Shown here in pieces: positions 26,628 through 35,341 of a stretch of DNA of 64,000 nucleotides. Position numbers and translations under genes: made by a program. Each line of letters begins with the position of its first letter. Position 1 is the first letter of the stretch. This DNA is from Qipengyuania marincola (GTDB lineage: Bacteria; Pseudomonadota; Alphaproteobacteria; Sphingomonadales; Sphingomonadaceae): contig NZ_JARULC010000002.1 of NCBI RefSeq assembly GCF_029688625.1, positions 496,001 through 560,000 of the forward strand, in the 5' to 3' direction. The notes under the pieces are model-generated. The model was not told the origin of the DNA. It ran no database searches and saw nothing but the letters and a program-made list of their open reading frames with translations.

Positions 26628-27560
26628 CTAGAAGCGGTAGCCCGCGACGAGCCCGAACCTTGCTCCGTCCATATCGTAACGAATGTCGTTCGATTGCCGG
26701 AACCGGTATTCAGCGCTGGCGGTAGCATAGGGTCCGCGGCTGGCCCGCCCCCAGGAAAGGTCCACGGAGGGCGCGACGTAGCTGTCCTCGCGCAGCGCGC
26801 CGTCGGCATCCCCGCGAGCGATGCGCGCGGCATAGTCCCATTCGCGATATTCAACCGAAGGCCGCAGGCGCAGCATCCTGTTCAGGGGATGACTGTACTT
26901 GATGCGCGCCACCCGGCGATCGTAGCTGCGTCGTTCCTCGTCTTCGCTGCGCAGCTGTTCGACCCGAGCGTCCAGGCGCAACCAGTGGTAGGGGCCGAAG
27001 CGGCGGTTGTATTGCGCGGTGGCGCGATAGCCTTCGCCCTCCCCGGCGCGGGCCGTGTCGTATTCGCGCTGGCGATAATCGGCTTCGATCCGGACTCGAT
27101 CGTTGCCCTGTTCCCACTCGACACGCGCGGCAATCGAGGTCTGGTCTGCGCTGAAGGCCTCGAGCACAGCAACGTTTTCGAGGCGCCTGGCCTGCAGGCG
27201 TACGGTGACGCTGGGCGAGATTTCATGCTCGACGCTCGCCGTCACGCCGTAAGTGGTAAGCGTATCCCGGTTCATGCCTTCATAATCGAATACGCCGGCA
27301 TCGATCTCGACGCGCGCGGTGGTGTTCGGGCTCAGGCTCCAATCGAGTGCAAGATCGCCACGAATGCCAAAGCCCGAACTGTCGATATCGTCGCCATCTT
27401 CCATCATGATGTCGGATTGGATGCCGATCACTTCGACGCGCGCAGCGATTTCGACCGGATCGCCATTCTGTGCCAAAGCAGGCAGGGCGAGCGCAGCCAG
27501 CAAGACCGCAACTGCGGCAGCGGCCACGCGGCGGGCCCGGGCGACACAGGTCGTCAGCAT
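26628..27560 (-). CDS. Outer-membrane beta-barrel protein
   Basis: 310 residues. A long signal peptide (to about 30, ALALPALA) is followed by alternating beta strands throughout (TARVEIDAGVFDY, HWLRLDARVEQL, YATASAEYRFRQS), and the protein ends in Phe (GLVAGYRF), the usual C-terminal insertion signal. The number of strands was not determined. The gene lies 4 bp downstream of a REC-Hpt gene on the same strand and converges on pgsB with a 63-bp gap. It could be an export pore for the polymer made by the neighbouring operon, but that is context-based inference; it could equally be an unrelated porin. Confidence 0.8.
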   Translation of the reverse strand: MLTTCVARARRVAAAAVAVLLAALALPALAQNGDPVEIAARVEVIGIQSDIMMEDGDDIDSSGFGIRGDLALDWSLSPNTTARVEIDAGVFDYEGMNRDTLTTYGVTASVEHEISPSVTVRLQARRLENVAVLEAFSADQTSIAARVEWEQGNDRVRIEADYRQREYDTARAGEGEGYRATAQYNRRFGPYHWLRLDARVEQLRSEDEERRSYDRRVARIKYSHPLNRMLRLRPSVEYREWDYAARIARGDADGALREDSYVAPSVDLSWGRASRGPYATASAEYRFRQSNDIRYDMDGARFGLVAGYRF

Positions 27561-27564
27561 CGCC

Positions 27565-28335
27565 TCAAATCTCGCCCTGAAGTGCCTCGCGGGCGGATTT
27601 CAGCACCGGCCTGACGTCCTCGCCCGCGAAAAAGGCCGCGAGAAGCGCCGTTTCCTGGCCGCGCGCGACATCGCCCAGGCGCGGTTGCCCGAAGGATCCC
27701 GCGATACCAGCCAATTGGTGCATCTGGTTGCGCAGATCCATGACCAGCGCCTCGTCGACCATGCCCTCACGTGCCAGTGCTCCATCGAGCAGCCCGAGAA
27801 GGGCGATCGTCCGATCCTCGAATTTGGACTTCAGCGCGGCCATGGCGGCATTGCGCGTGCGTTCGGGGCGGCTGCCAGTGCGGTGGCCCCAGGCGCGCAA
27901 GGTGGCGCGCAGGTCATCCAGCGCGACCGGTTTCTCGAGGTAGGCCTGCATGCCGGCGGCGCGATAGGCGCGCACTTCCTGCAATTCGGTGGCGGCGGTG
28001 ATGGCAATGATCGGCAGATCGTCTGCGCTGAGCCCTTCGGTCCGCAGGCGTCGCGCGGTCTCGACTCCATCCAGGATAGGCATGTTCACATCGAGCAGGA
28101 GCAGCGAATAGGGTCGCCCGGCCTGTTCCGCCGCCCGGATCATGCCGATCGCCTCGAGGCCGTTGACTGCATGGTCCATAGCGACCGACAAATGGCGGGT
28201 CATCGCCAGCAGGACGTCCGCGCTGATCTGCGTATCCTCCGCGAGCAGGACCCGCAGGGCAACGGCCGCATCCCTCTCGGCCGAAGCCCGAGGGTTTTCA
28301 CGCAATGGCCAGCTATCGGATTTCGGCTCGAACAC
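27565..28335 (-). CDS. Response regulator with C-terminal Hpt domain
   Basis: 256 residues from a GTG at 28335 with no obvious ribosome binding site; residues 1-26 may not be translated. REC domain about 28-150: acidic pair Glu33-Asp34 (LLAEDTQ), phosphoacceptor Asp82 (LLLLDVNMPILDG), Lys135 (LEKP). The Hpt-like domain is about 165-255 with the phosphorylatable His206 in MHQLAGIAGSFG. REC plus Hpt on one chain, without kinase core, is the tail of a hybrid phosphorelay. It probably shares a transcript with the beta-barrel gene 4 bp downstream. Confidence 0.88.
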   Translation of the reverse strand: MFEPKSDSWPLRENPRASAERDAAVALRVLLAEDTQISADVLLAMTRHLSVAMDHAVNGLEAIGMIRAAEQAGRPYSLLLLDVNMPILDGVETARRLRTEGLSADDLPIIAITAATELQEVRAYRAAGMQAYLEKPVALDDLRATLRAWGHRTGSRPERTRNAAMAALKSKFEDRTIALLGLLDGALAREGMVDEALVMDLRNQMHQLAGIAGSFGQPRLGDVARGQETALLAAFFAGEDVRPVLKSAREALQGEI

Positions 28336-28420
28336 GCGGCCGATATGGCAGAACAGGGTTAAACGAGACCTAACGATGAATGCCTAGGCCGCGCAGGACC
28401 AAGGTCCCGGCTATTGGCCG

Positions 28421-28825
28421 TCAGCCCGCCTTCATGCGCTCAAGCTCGGCTCCCATCTGCTCCCACACCTTGTTCACGGCCTTGAGCGGTCGAACCATGA
28501 CCTTGAAATCGACGATCTTTCCATCTTCGTCAAACCGGATGAGGTCGATCCCGTTGACATGGATGCCGTCCATCTCCGTGGTGAATTCGAGCAGCGCGTC
28601 ATTGCCGTCGGTCATGGTGCGAACATAGCGGAATTCGGCGTTGCCCAGCGTCTGGCCCGCAGCGGCAAGATAGGCGGTGACGATGGCCTGGCCGTGTTGC
28701 GGCGTGTGCACTACCGGCGAATGAAACACTGCATCTGGGTGTATCATCGCCGCCAGCTCCCCTGCCTTGCTGCCGTTTTCGATGACGCGATGCCAATTTT
28801 CCAGCCCCTTCGTCGCTGCGCTCAT
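28421..28825 (-). CDS. SnoaL/NTF2-like small protein
   Basis: 134 residues of the cone-shaped NTF2-like fold: an N-terminal helix (ENWHRVIENGSKAGELAAMI), then HPDAVFHSPVVHTPQHGQAIVTAYL, and strands such as ALLEFTTEMDGIHVNGIDLIRFDEDGKIVDFKVMVRP. Such proteins are isomerases, cyclases or ligand binders; nothing here fixes the function. It follows the glutamate-synthase-like gene by 18 bp on the same strand, so it is probably the last gene of that transcript. Confidence 0.82.
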   Translation of the reverse strand: MSAATKGLENWHRVIENGSKAGELAAMIHPDAVFHSPVVHTPQHGQAIVTAYLAAAGQTLGNAEFRYVRTMTDGNDALLEFTTEMDGIHVNGIDLIRFDEDGKIVDFKVMVRPLKAVNKVWEQMGAELERMKAG

Positions 28826-28843
28826 GGTTTATCCTCCTGCCGT

Positions 28844-30430
28844 TCAAACCCGCCGAAACGTATCCGCCCGCGCCGCGGACCAGTGGCGCGCATAGGGCGT
28901 TGCCTCGGCATTCTCGAGCAATTCTCCCGGCTCGAGGAACGTGTAAATGCGGTCGATGGCATCCGAGCGGGCGCCATTCAAGCGTTCGCGCATGTCATGG
29001 GGCGAAATCTCCCACGGGCTCGACAAACCCATGGCGACCACGATTTCGCGCAGGGAGTGGACGGTCTGGCGCTGGAATCGCGCCACCCGCGGGCCCTTGT
29101 CTTCTACCACGAGGCCGCGCTGCCGCCAGGCGTCCTGCGTGGCGACGCCGGTCGGGCAGGTGCCCTTGTGGCAGTTCATCGACTGGACGCAGCCGAGCGC
29201 GAACATGAAGGGACGCGCGGCGTTGCACCAGTCGGCGCCGAGAGCGAAGGCCTTGGCCATCTGCGCGCCCGAGTGGATCTTGCCCGATGCGGCGATCTTC
29301 ACCCGATCCTTCAGATTGAGTCCGACCAGCATGTTGCGCACCATGATCTGGCCTTCGCGGAGCGGCATCCCCACCGAATTGGACAGTTCAAGCGGCGCGG
29401 CCCCGGTTCCGCCTTCAGCGCCATCGACAGTGATGAAATCGGGGTGGAGGCCGGTCTCGATCATTGCCTTACCAATGGCGAAGAGTTCGTGCGGCTGGCC
29501 GACGCAAAGCTTGATGCCGATTGGCTTCCCCCCGGAAAGATCGCGCAATTCGGCGAGGAATTCGAGCATTTCGACTGGCGTGGCAAAGGCGGGATGTGCG
29601 GCGGGAGACACGACCGTGTCGCCGACGGGCACGCCGCGAGCCTCCGCGATTTCCTGCGTGACCTTTTTGCCCGGCAGCACGCCGCCATGGCCCGGCTTCG
29701 CGCCCTGGCTCAGCTTGAGCTCGATCATCTTGACCTGCTCGTCGCCTGCGCGATCGCGGAACTGGTCGGGATCGAAACTGCCATCGGGCTTGCGCGCGCC
29801 GAAATAGCCGCTGCCCAACTCCCAGATCAGGTCACCACCGTGCGAACGGTGATATTTGCTGATCGATCCTTCACCGGTATTGTGAGCGAAACCGCCCATG
29901 GCCGCTCCGGCATTGAGCGCCTGGATAGCCTTGCCGGACAGGGAGCCGAAGCTCATCGCGGAGATGTTCAGCAAGGCGGAGGAATAGGGCTTCGCGCAGC
30001 TTCCCTCGCCGATCGAGACCCGCCAGTGATCCGGCGCGTCCTCTTTGGGAGCGATCGAGTGGCTGAGCCATTCGTACTCGTCCGAATAGACGTCGAGCTC
30101 GGTGCCCATCGGGTGCGAATCCAGATCGCCCTTGGCCCGGGCATAGATCAGCGCCCGCGCCTGGTGGCTGAAAGGGCGGCCCTCGAGATCGCTTTCGACG
30201 ATGTAGGATTGGGCGAAGGGGCGCAGGTCCTCCATTAGCCAGCGAATCCGCGCGATCAGCGGATAGTTTCGCCTAAGTGTATGATCCTGCTGAAAGAAAT
30301 CCCAAATCGCTAACAGCGTCGCGGGTACCAGCAGCCAAAGAAGCCAGCGGGTCGGATCCCAGAGCCATGCGGCACCGCACAGGGCAAGCAGGGCGAGCGG
30401 GACGATGTAGCGAAAGGGGACGCGCTCCAC
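28844..30430 (-). CDS. Membrane-anchored FMN-binding glutamate synthase-like protein
   Basis: 528 residues. Two hydrophobic helices at the N-terminus (about 8-45) are followed by the FMN-binding TIM barrel of ferredoxin-dependent glutamate synthase: NISAMSFGSLSGKAIQALNAGA, GAKPGHGGVLPGKKV, FITVDGAEGGTGAAPLE. A cluster motif CVQSMNCHKGTC (about 414-425) matches the [3Fe-4S] site of GltB. There is no glutaminase domain, so it is not a complete GOGAT; members of this family have unclear substrates. It lies 3 bp downstream of a dienelactone hydrolase gene. Proximity to the PgsBC operon makes a link to glutamate metabolism tempting but unproven. Confidence 0.92.
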   Translation of the reverse strand: MERVPFRYIVPLALLALCGAAWLWDPTRWLLWLLVPATLLAIWDFFQQDHTLRRNYPLIARIRWLMEDLRPFAQSYIVESDLEGRPFSHQARALIYARAKGDLDSHPMGTELDVYSDEYEWLSHSIAPKEDAPDHWRVSIGEGSCAKPYSSALLNISAMSFGSLSGKAIQALNAGAAMGGFAHNTGEGSISKYHRSHGGDLIWELGSGYFGARKPDGSFDPDQFRDRAGDEQVKMIELKLSQGAKPGHGGVLPGKKVTQEIAEARGVPVGDTVVSPAAHPAFATPVEMLEFLAELRDLSGGKPIGIKLCVGQPHELFAIGKAMIETGLHPDFITVDGAEGGTGAAPLELSNSVGMPLREGQIMVRNMLVGLNLKDRVKIAASGKIHSGAQMAKAFALGADWCNAARPFMFALGCVQSMNCHKGTCPTGVATQDAWRQRGLVVEDKGPRVARFQRQTVHSLREIVVAMGLSSPWEISPHDMRERLNGARSDAIDRIYTFLEPGELLENAEATPYARHWSAARADTFRRV

Positions 30431-30433
30431 GCG

Positions 30434-31132
30434 TCAGCCAAGGTGCTCGGCGAAGAATTCCGCGCTGCGCCGATCGGCTAGCTGCGCCGCGTCATCGGAG
30501 CGCCGCTCCCCGAATTCGGTCGCAAATCCGTGGTCGAGACCCTCGTAGTCGAACAGGGTGACCTTGGGATGATCGTCCAGCCCGTCGTGCATCGCCTTCT
30601 GCGTGTCCTTGTCGACGAAACCGTCTTCGGTCGGAATATGCAGCATCAGCGGATGCGCTATCGCGTGCTTCTCGCCAAGCAGCCCGTCGATCCCGACGCC
30701 GTAATAGCCGACCGTCGCATTCACATCGGTGCGCGCGGCGGTCATGTAGGCGAGACGGCCACCGAGGCAGTATCCGACGGCCCCGACCTTCGCGACATCC
30801 TCTTCACGCCGAATATGATAGATTGTCGCTTCGATGTCGCGAATGCCCTGATCCTGATCGAACTTGCCCATCAGATCGAGCGCGCGCTGGAATTCCGGTT
30901 CGACGTCGGGATCGAGCTCGATCCCCGGCTCGAGCCGCCAGAACAGGTCCGGCGCGACCGCGAGATAGCCGTCTTCGGCCAGCTTGTCGCATTTGCGCCG
31001 GATACCGGCGTTGACCCCGAAGATTTCCTGGATGACGATGATCGCAGCGCGCGGGGTGTCGGCCGGCCGCGCGACATAGGCATCGAATTGCGTGTCGCCG
31101 GACAGGGTGGAAATCTTGACGGTCTCGGTCAT
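30434..31132 (-). CDS. Dienelactone hydrolase family protein
   Basis: 232 residues, alpha/beta hydrolase. N-terminal AAIIVIQEIFGVNAGIRRKCD, nucleophile Cys in GAVGYCLGGRLAYM, and the catalytic His in YEGLDHGFA, with an Asp between, are standard for this family, whose members hydrolyse dienelactones or related esters. The true substrate cannot be told. It is the first gene of the leftward run with the glutamate-synthase-like and SnoaL-like genes, and is divergent from the small gene at 31228. Confidence 0.92.
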   Translation of the reverse strand: MTETVKISTLSGDTQFDAYVARPADTPRAAIIVIQEIFGVNAGIRRKCDKLAEDGYLAVAPDLFWRLEPGIELDPDVEPEFQRALDLMGKFDQDQGIRDIEATIYHIRREEDVAKVGAVGYCLGGRLAYMTAARTDVNATVGYYGVGIDGLLGEKHAIAHPLMLHIPTEDGFVDKDTQKAMHDGLDDHPKVTLFDYEGLDHGFATEFGERRSDDAAQLADRRSAEFFAEHLG

Positions 31133-31227
31133 GCGGGGGCTCTCCTGTGTTGATTGGGGTCTAGCGCTTGCCGAGAAGGCTTGGCAAACCCAGATATGCG
31201 TAACAGCGCCACAACGGAGGAAGCGCC

Positions 31228-31494
31228 ATGAAGGTCCACATCGAAATCGACTGCACCCCCGAAGAGGCGCGTACTTTCATGGGTCTGCCCGACGTAGGCA
31301 AGGCCAACGCGGTCTATGTGGACATGATGTCGAACGCCATGAAAGGCGTGTCCAACACCGAGCAATTGCAGGAATACGCGCGCCAGCTGGCACCCATGGG
31401 GCAGGCCGGCTTCAAACTGTTCCAGAGCTTCATGGAGGGGGCGAACTCGGCCCGGCCCGGCTCGAAGTCGGGAAGGCCTGCCGACGAGGATTGA
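31228..31494 (+). CDS. Small conserved protein, DUF6489-like
   Basis: 88 residues: KVHIEIDCTPEEARTFMGLPDV at the N-terminus, a helical middle and a Gly/Ser/Arg-rich acidic end. The opening resembles a small family of unknown function (DUF6489, from memory) common in sphingomonads. GGAGGA precedes the ATG at about 7 nt. mnmE follows 24 bp later on the same strand. Confidence 0.75.
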   Translation: MKVHIEIDCTPEEARTFMGLPDVGKANAVYVDMMSNAMKGVSNTEQLQEYARQLAPMGQAGFKLFQSFMEGANSARPGSKSGRPADED

Positions 31495-31518
31495 GGCTCG
31501 AGGCCTGCACCGCCACCG

Positions 31519-32790
31519 ATGACCGATACGATCTATGCGCTATCGAGCGGTGCCCCGCCTGCGGGCATCGCGATCATCCGCATTAGCGGACCGTTCGCGG
31601 GCGAGGCGCTCTCTCGGCTCGCGGGTAAGCGACCACGCGCGCGACATGCTGCGCTGCGCACCTTGCGAGCGGCCGATGGCTCGGTTCTCGATCAGGCGCT
31701 CGTCCTGTGGTTTCCCGGGCCGGCCACGGCAAGCGGCGAGGACATGGCCGAATTGCACTGTCATGGTGGGCGCGCCGTCGTCGAAGCCGTCCTCGCCGAG
31801 CTTGGCAGGCTGGAAGGCTTCCGTGAGGCGCAACCTGGCGAGTTTACGCGCCGCGCTTTCGCCAATGGCAGGATCGATCTGGCCGAAGTCGAGGGGCTCG
31901 GCGATCTGCTTGCAGCTGAAACCGAATGGCAAAGGCGAGGGGCGATTGCAGCCGCCGGGGGAGAGCTTTCGCGACGCATCGAGCAGTGGCGCGGCGAGGT
32001 ACTCGGTCTTTCGGCCAAGCTTGAGGCCGTCATCGACTTTTCGGACGAGGACGATGTAAGCCAACTTCCGGCCGATTTTTCCGGCCAGCTGGCGGCGTTG
32101 GCCGGCGCTATCGAGGAAATCATCGCGCGCCCGCCATTGGAGCGGCTCAAGGACGGCGTGCGCGTAGTCTTCGCTGGCCCGCCGAATGCGGGAAAGTCGT
32201 CACTTTTCAACGCTATATTGAAAGAGGGCGTGGCAATTGTGTCTGCCGAGGCGGGCACGACACGCGATGTGATCGAGCGGCCGATTGCATTGGGCGGGGC
32301 GCCCTTCGTCCTTGTCGATACTGCCGGTCTGCGAGACGAAGGCGCCAGCGCTATCGAGGCGATTGGCGTCGATCGGGCGAAGCAGCAAATGGCGAGCGCT
32401 GATATCCTGCTCTGGCTGGGGCCCGCCGACATGGCACCGGAGGGCGCGCATCTGGTCCAGTCGAAATCCGACCTTTTGGCGGAGATGCAAGTAGCAGACC
32501 ATGTCGTTTCATCTGTAACTGGTGAGGGACTGGACGATCTGGTCGATTGGTTGGTCGCAACTGCGGCCGGACTTTTGCCACCGCTCGACCGGCTAGCCCT
32601 CAATCGTCGACAGCGCGCTCTTGCCCGGGAGTGTGCGGTGCATCTTCGCAGCGCGGAGGGGCAGAGCGATCCGCTGCTCGCCGCCGAGGACCTGAGGCTT
32701 GCGAGATTGGCGCTCGACAGCATATCTGGCCGCAGTTCCACCGAGGACATGCTTGATGCACTTTTCGGACAATTCTGCATCGGAAAGTAG
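31519..32790 (+). CDS. mnmE: tRNA modification GTPase MnmE
   Basis: 423 residues. The N-terminal tetrahydrofolate-binding domain opens with DTIYALSSGAPPAGIAIIRISGP. The inserted G domain has G1 GPPNAGKSSLFNAIL near residue 225, G2 AGTTRDV and G3 DTAGLRDE. The protein ends in FCIGK, the C-terminal C-x-G-K motif essential for function. With MnmG it installs the carboxymethylaminomethyl or aminomethyl group at U34 of certain tRNAs. mnmG follows directly; a parS site lies in the 71-bp gap. Confidence 0.97.
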   Translation: MTDTIYALSSGAPPAGIAIIRISGPFAGEALSRLAGKRPRARHAALRTLRAADGSVLDQALVLWFPGPATASGEDMAELHCHGGRAVVEAVLAELGRLEGFREAQPGEFTRRAFANGRIDLAEVEGLGDLLAAETEWQRRGAIAAAGGELSRRIEQWRGEVLGLSAKLEAVIDFSDEDDVSQLPADFSGQLAALAGAIEEIIARPPLERLKDGVRVVFAGPPNAGKSSLFNAILKEGVAIVSAEAGTTRDVIERPIALGGAPFVLVDTAGLRDEGASAIEAIGVDRAKQQMASADILLWLGPADMAPEGAHLVQSKSDLLAEMQVADHVVSSVTGEGLDDLVDWLVATAAGLLPPLDRLALNRRQRALARECAVHLRSAEGQSDPLLAAEDLRLARLALDSISGRSSTEDMLDALFGQFCIGK

Positions 32791-32802
32791 GGCCGCGAAC
32801 GA

Positions 32803-32818
32803 TGTTTCACGTGAAACA
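32803..32818. other. parS: parS centromere site 1 (perfect palindrome)
   Basis: TGTTTCACGTGAAACA, the 16-bp ParB-binding consensus, occurs as a perfect palindrome between mnmE and mnmG, about 3.3 kb upstream of parB and about 21 kb from the putative origin. ParB loads here and spreads to form the partition complex. Confidence 0.95.
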
Positions 32819-32861
32819 AAGGCCCTTTGACCGCGCACCTGCGTATCGGTAAGAGGCGCTC

Positions 32862-34715
32862 ATGCGCGAATTCGATGTTCTGGTTGTGGGCGGCGGACAT
32901 GCCGGCGTCGAGGCTGCCTGCGCTGCGGCGCGGATGGGGGCGAGTACGGGCCTCATATCGTTCGACCTCGATGCAATCGGAGCGATGAGCTGCAATCCGG
33001 CAATCGGCGGCCTCGGCAAGGGCCATCTCGTCCGCGAAGTCGACGCCCTTGACGGCGTAATCGGTCGCGCGGCGGATGCGGGCGCGATTCATTACCGGAT
33101 GCTCAACCGCTCGAAGGGGAGTGCGGTCTGGGGCCCGCGCGTCCAGGCTGATCGCCGCCTGTTCAAGGCGGAGGTGCAGCGTATCATCAGGGCAGAGAGT
33201 CGGCTGTGTTGCATTGCAGGGGAGGCCGCGTCGCTCGTGCTCGAAGGAGGGCGTGTTGCCGGCCTTCATCTTGCAGATGGCACGCGCCTCAGGGCCAAGG
33301 CGGTCATCCTGTGCACCGGGACCTTCCTCGGCGGGGTACTGTTTCGGGGTGAAGAGCGACTGGAGGGCGGCCGGATTGGGGAAAATGCGGCCCACCGTCT
33401 GGCGGAGCAATTGCGCGCTGCCGCCTTGCCCATGGGGCGGTTGAAGACTGGAACGCCGCCGCGCCTCGATGGCAGGACGATAGATTGGGCCAACCTCGAA
33501 GAGCAGCCGAGCGATGGCGAGAACTGGACCATGTCTGCCTTGTCGGGTGGAAGGGATAACCCGCAGACTTTCTGCGCGGTGACCCGGACTAACGAGCGCG
33601 CGCATGACGTGATCAGGGCCAATCTCGATCGTTCGCCGCTTTTCTCGGGGGCCATTGCCGGGGCCGGGCCACGGTATTGCCCCTCCATCGAAGACAAGAT
33701 CCACCGCTTCGGGGACCGCGATGGCCATCAGGTCTTTCTCGAACCTGAGGGTCTGGATACCCATCTCGTCTATCCGAACGGCATTTCCACCTCGCTGCCC
33801 ACCGACGTGCAGCACGAGATGCTGCGCGCCATGAAGGGATTGGGCCGGGTCGAGATGGTGGTTCCCGGCTATGCGGTGGAATATGACCATATCGATCCGC
33901 GAGCGCTGCGGCACAGCCTCGAGCTGCATGCCGTGCCCGGCCTCTATTGTGCAGGCCAGATCAACGGCACGACCGGCTATGAGGAGGCGGCCGCGCAGGG
34001 GCTCGTGGCCGGAATGCATGCAGCTTGCGCTGTGCTGGACAAGCGGCCCGTCCCGCTTGACCGCTCGAATTCCTATATCGCTGTGATGGTCGATGACCTC
34101 ACGCTGCACGGTATCAGCGAGCCCTACCGGATGCTGACCGCGCGCGCCGAATACCGCCTTCGTCTTCGGGCGAGCAATGCCGACAGCCGCCTGACCGGAC
34201 TTGCGATCGACGCTGGCCTCGCAGGAGCGCGCCGCACCGAATACTACCGCCGCCGCGAAGAACGGCGAAGCGTGTACGAGGGTGTATTCACGCGCCCGTT
34301 AGCCGCGCCTGAACTTGCGGATGCCGGCTTGCCGGTCAAGCGCGATGCTGGCTCGAAAACCGTGGCAGAGTGGCTATCGACCGGGAATGTCGAGTTGGCG
34401 GACCTTGTCTCGCTGGGCTTACCGATCGACCTGGAGGACGATCTGGCGACCGAGATGGCCGAGGATGCGGCCTATGCGCCCTATCTGGCACGGCAAGACG
34501 CTGAATTGCGCGATCTGCGCGCCAGCGAGGCTCTGCCGCTCCCACCCGACTTTCGCTACGATCTGGTGCCCGGCTTGTCGAACGAGATGGTCGAGCGCCT
34601 GAGCAGCGCGCGGCCCGAGAATCTTGCTGCGGCGGGGCGAGTACAGGGCGTGACTCCCGCTGCGCTTGCGGCGGTCCTCGTCCAGGCCAAGCGTGCCGGA
34701 AGCCTTGCTGCATGA
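32862..34715 (+). CDS. mnmG: tRNA uridine-5-carboxymethylaminomethyl modification enzyme MnmG
   Basis: 617 residues. FAD-binding [21 protein letters not shown] at the start, [24 protein letters not shown], the conserved RPLGY-like segment [16 protein letters not shown], and [25 protein letters not shown] are all diagnostic. The C-terminal helical domain binds MnmE. It overlaps rsmG by 4 bp. Confidence 0.97.
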   Translation: MREFDVLVVGGGHAGVEAACAAARMGASTGLISFDLDAIGAMSCNPAIGGLGKGHLVREVDALDGVIGRAADAGAIHYRMLNRSKGSAVWGPRVQADRRLFKAEVQRIIRAESRLCCIAGEAASLVLEGGRVAGLHLADGTRLRAKAVILCTGTFLGGVLFRGEERLEGGRIGENAAHRLAEQLRAAALPMGRLKTGTPPRLDGRTIDWANLEEQPSDGENWTMSALSGGRDNPQTFCAVTRTNERAHDVIRANLDRSPLFSGAIAGAGPRYCPSIEDKIHRFGDRDGHQVFLEPEGLDTHLVYPNGISTSLPTDVQHEMLRAMKGLGRVEMVVPGYAVEYDHIDPRALRHSLELHAVPGLYCAGQINGTTGYEEAAAQGLVAGMHAACAVLDKRPVPLDRSNSYIAVMVDDLTLHGISEPYRMLTARAEYRLRLRASNADSRLTGLAIDAGLAGARRTEYYRRREERRSVYEGVFTRPLAAPELADAGLPVKRDAGSKTVAEWLSTGNVELADLVSLGLPIDLEDDLATEMAEDAAYAPYLARQDAELRDLRASEALPLPPDFRYDLVPGLSNEMVERLSSARPENLAAAGRVQGVTPAALAAVLVQAKRAGSLAA

Positions 34716-35341
34716 TCGAGAGTGAGGAGGGGGCCAGGGCGTTCGTAGGCGATCTCGCTTCACATGAAGCACTGGACAAGCTCGAGCAGCTCGGGCGCGA
34801 GCTGGAAGCCGAGAACGCCCGACAGAACCTTGTCGCCAAGAACTCGCTGCCTCAGTTATGGCAGCGCCATATGGCCGATTCGGCGCAATTGCTCCGATTT
34901 GTGGAGCCGAGCCAGCGCCAGTGGCTCGATCTTGGCTCAGGCGCCGGATTTCCGGGCCTGGTCATAGCGGCCCTTCGTCCCGCGCAGCGCGTGGTTCTGA
35001 TCGAATCACGCCGCAAGCGGGTGGAATGGCTTCTTCGAATGGTGGACGCGCTGGAATTGCAGAATTGCACGGTCGAGGGGACCCGGATGGAACAGGTGGA
35101 GACGGTAAAGGCGGGAATTATCTCGGCTCGCGCCTTCGCTCCGCTGCCTCGGTTGCTCTCATTATCCGCACGGTTCTCCACAACCACCACGCAGTGGGTG
35201 TTGCCGAAGGGCCGTTCGGCAGCGCAAGAAGTAGGTGAACTGGCTGCGGCCAACCGAAGGATGTTTCACGTGGAACAATCGCTCACAGATCCGGAAGCCG
35301 GGATTATCGTGGGTCGGGGCCAATGGCGGGCGTCGAAATGA
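34712..35341 (+). CDS. rsmG: 16S rRNA (guanine527-N7)-methyltransferase RsmG
   Basis: 209 residues. The helical start ([23 protein letters not shown]) leads to the SAM-binding [16 protein letters not shown], then [18 protein letters not shown] and [14 protein letters not shown]. It methylates G527 of 16S rRNA. Both ends overlap neighbours by 4 bp (mnmG stop, parA start). A second parS lies within the coding sequence near the 3' end. Confidence 0.96.
   Translation: MIESEEGARAFVGDLASHEALDKLEQLGRELEAENARQNLVAKNSLPQLWQRHMADSAQLLRFVEPSQRQWLDLGSGAGFPGLVIAALRPAQRVVLIESRRKRVEWLLRMVDALELQNCTVEGTRMEQVETVKAGIISARAFAPLPRLLSLSARFSTTTTQWVLPKGRSAAQEVGELAAANRRMFHVEQSLTDPEAGIIVGRGQWRASK
35262..35277. other. 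parS: parS centromere site 2, inside rsmG
   Basis: TGTTTCACGTGGAACA; read on the other strand it is TGTTCCACGTGAAACA, an exact match to the degenerate consensus TGTTNCACGTGAAACA. It encodes MFHVEQ in rsmG, residues in a poorly conserved part, 61 bp before the parA start. Confidence 0.9.

Noticed and set aside
31761-34109. 782-codon open frame on the minus strand across mnmE and mnmG
   Set aside because: It lies antisense to two certain genes; its translation is Arg/Ser/Ala-rich with no family feature. Long antisense frames are common in GC-rich DNA.
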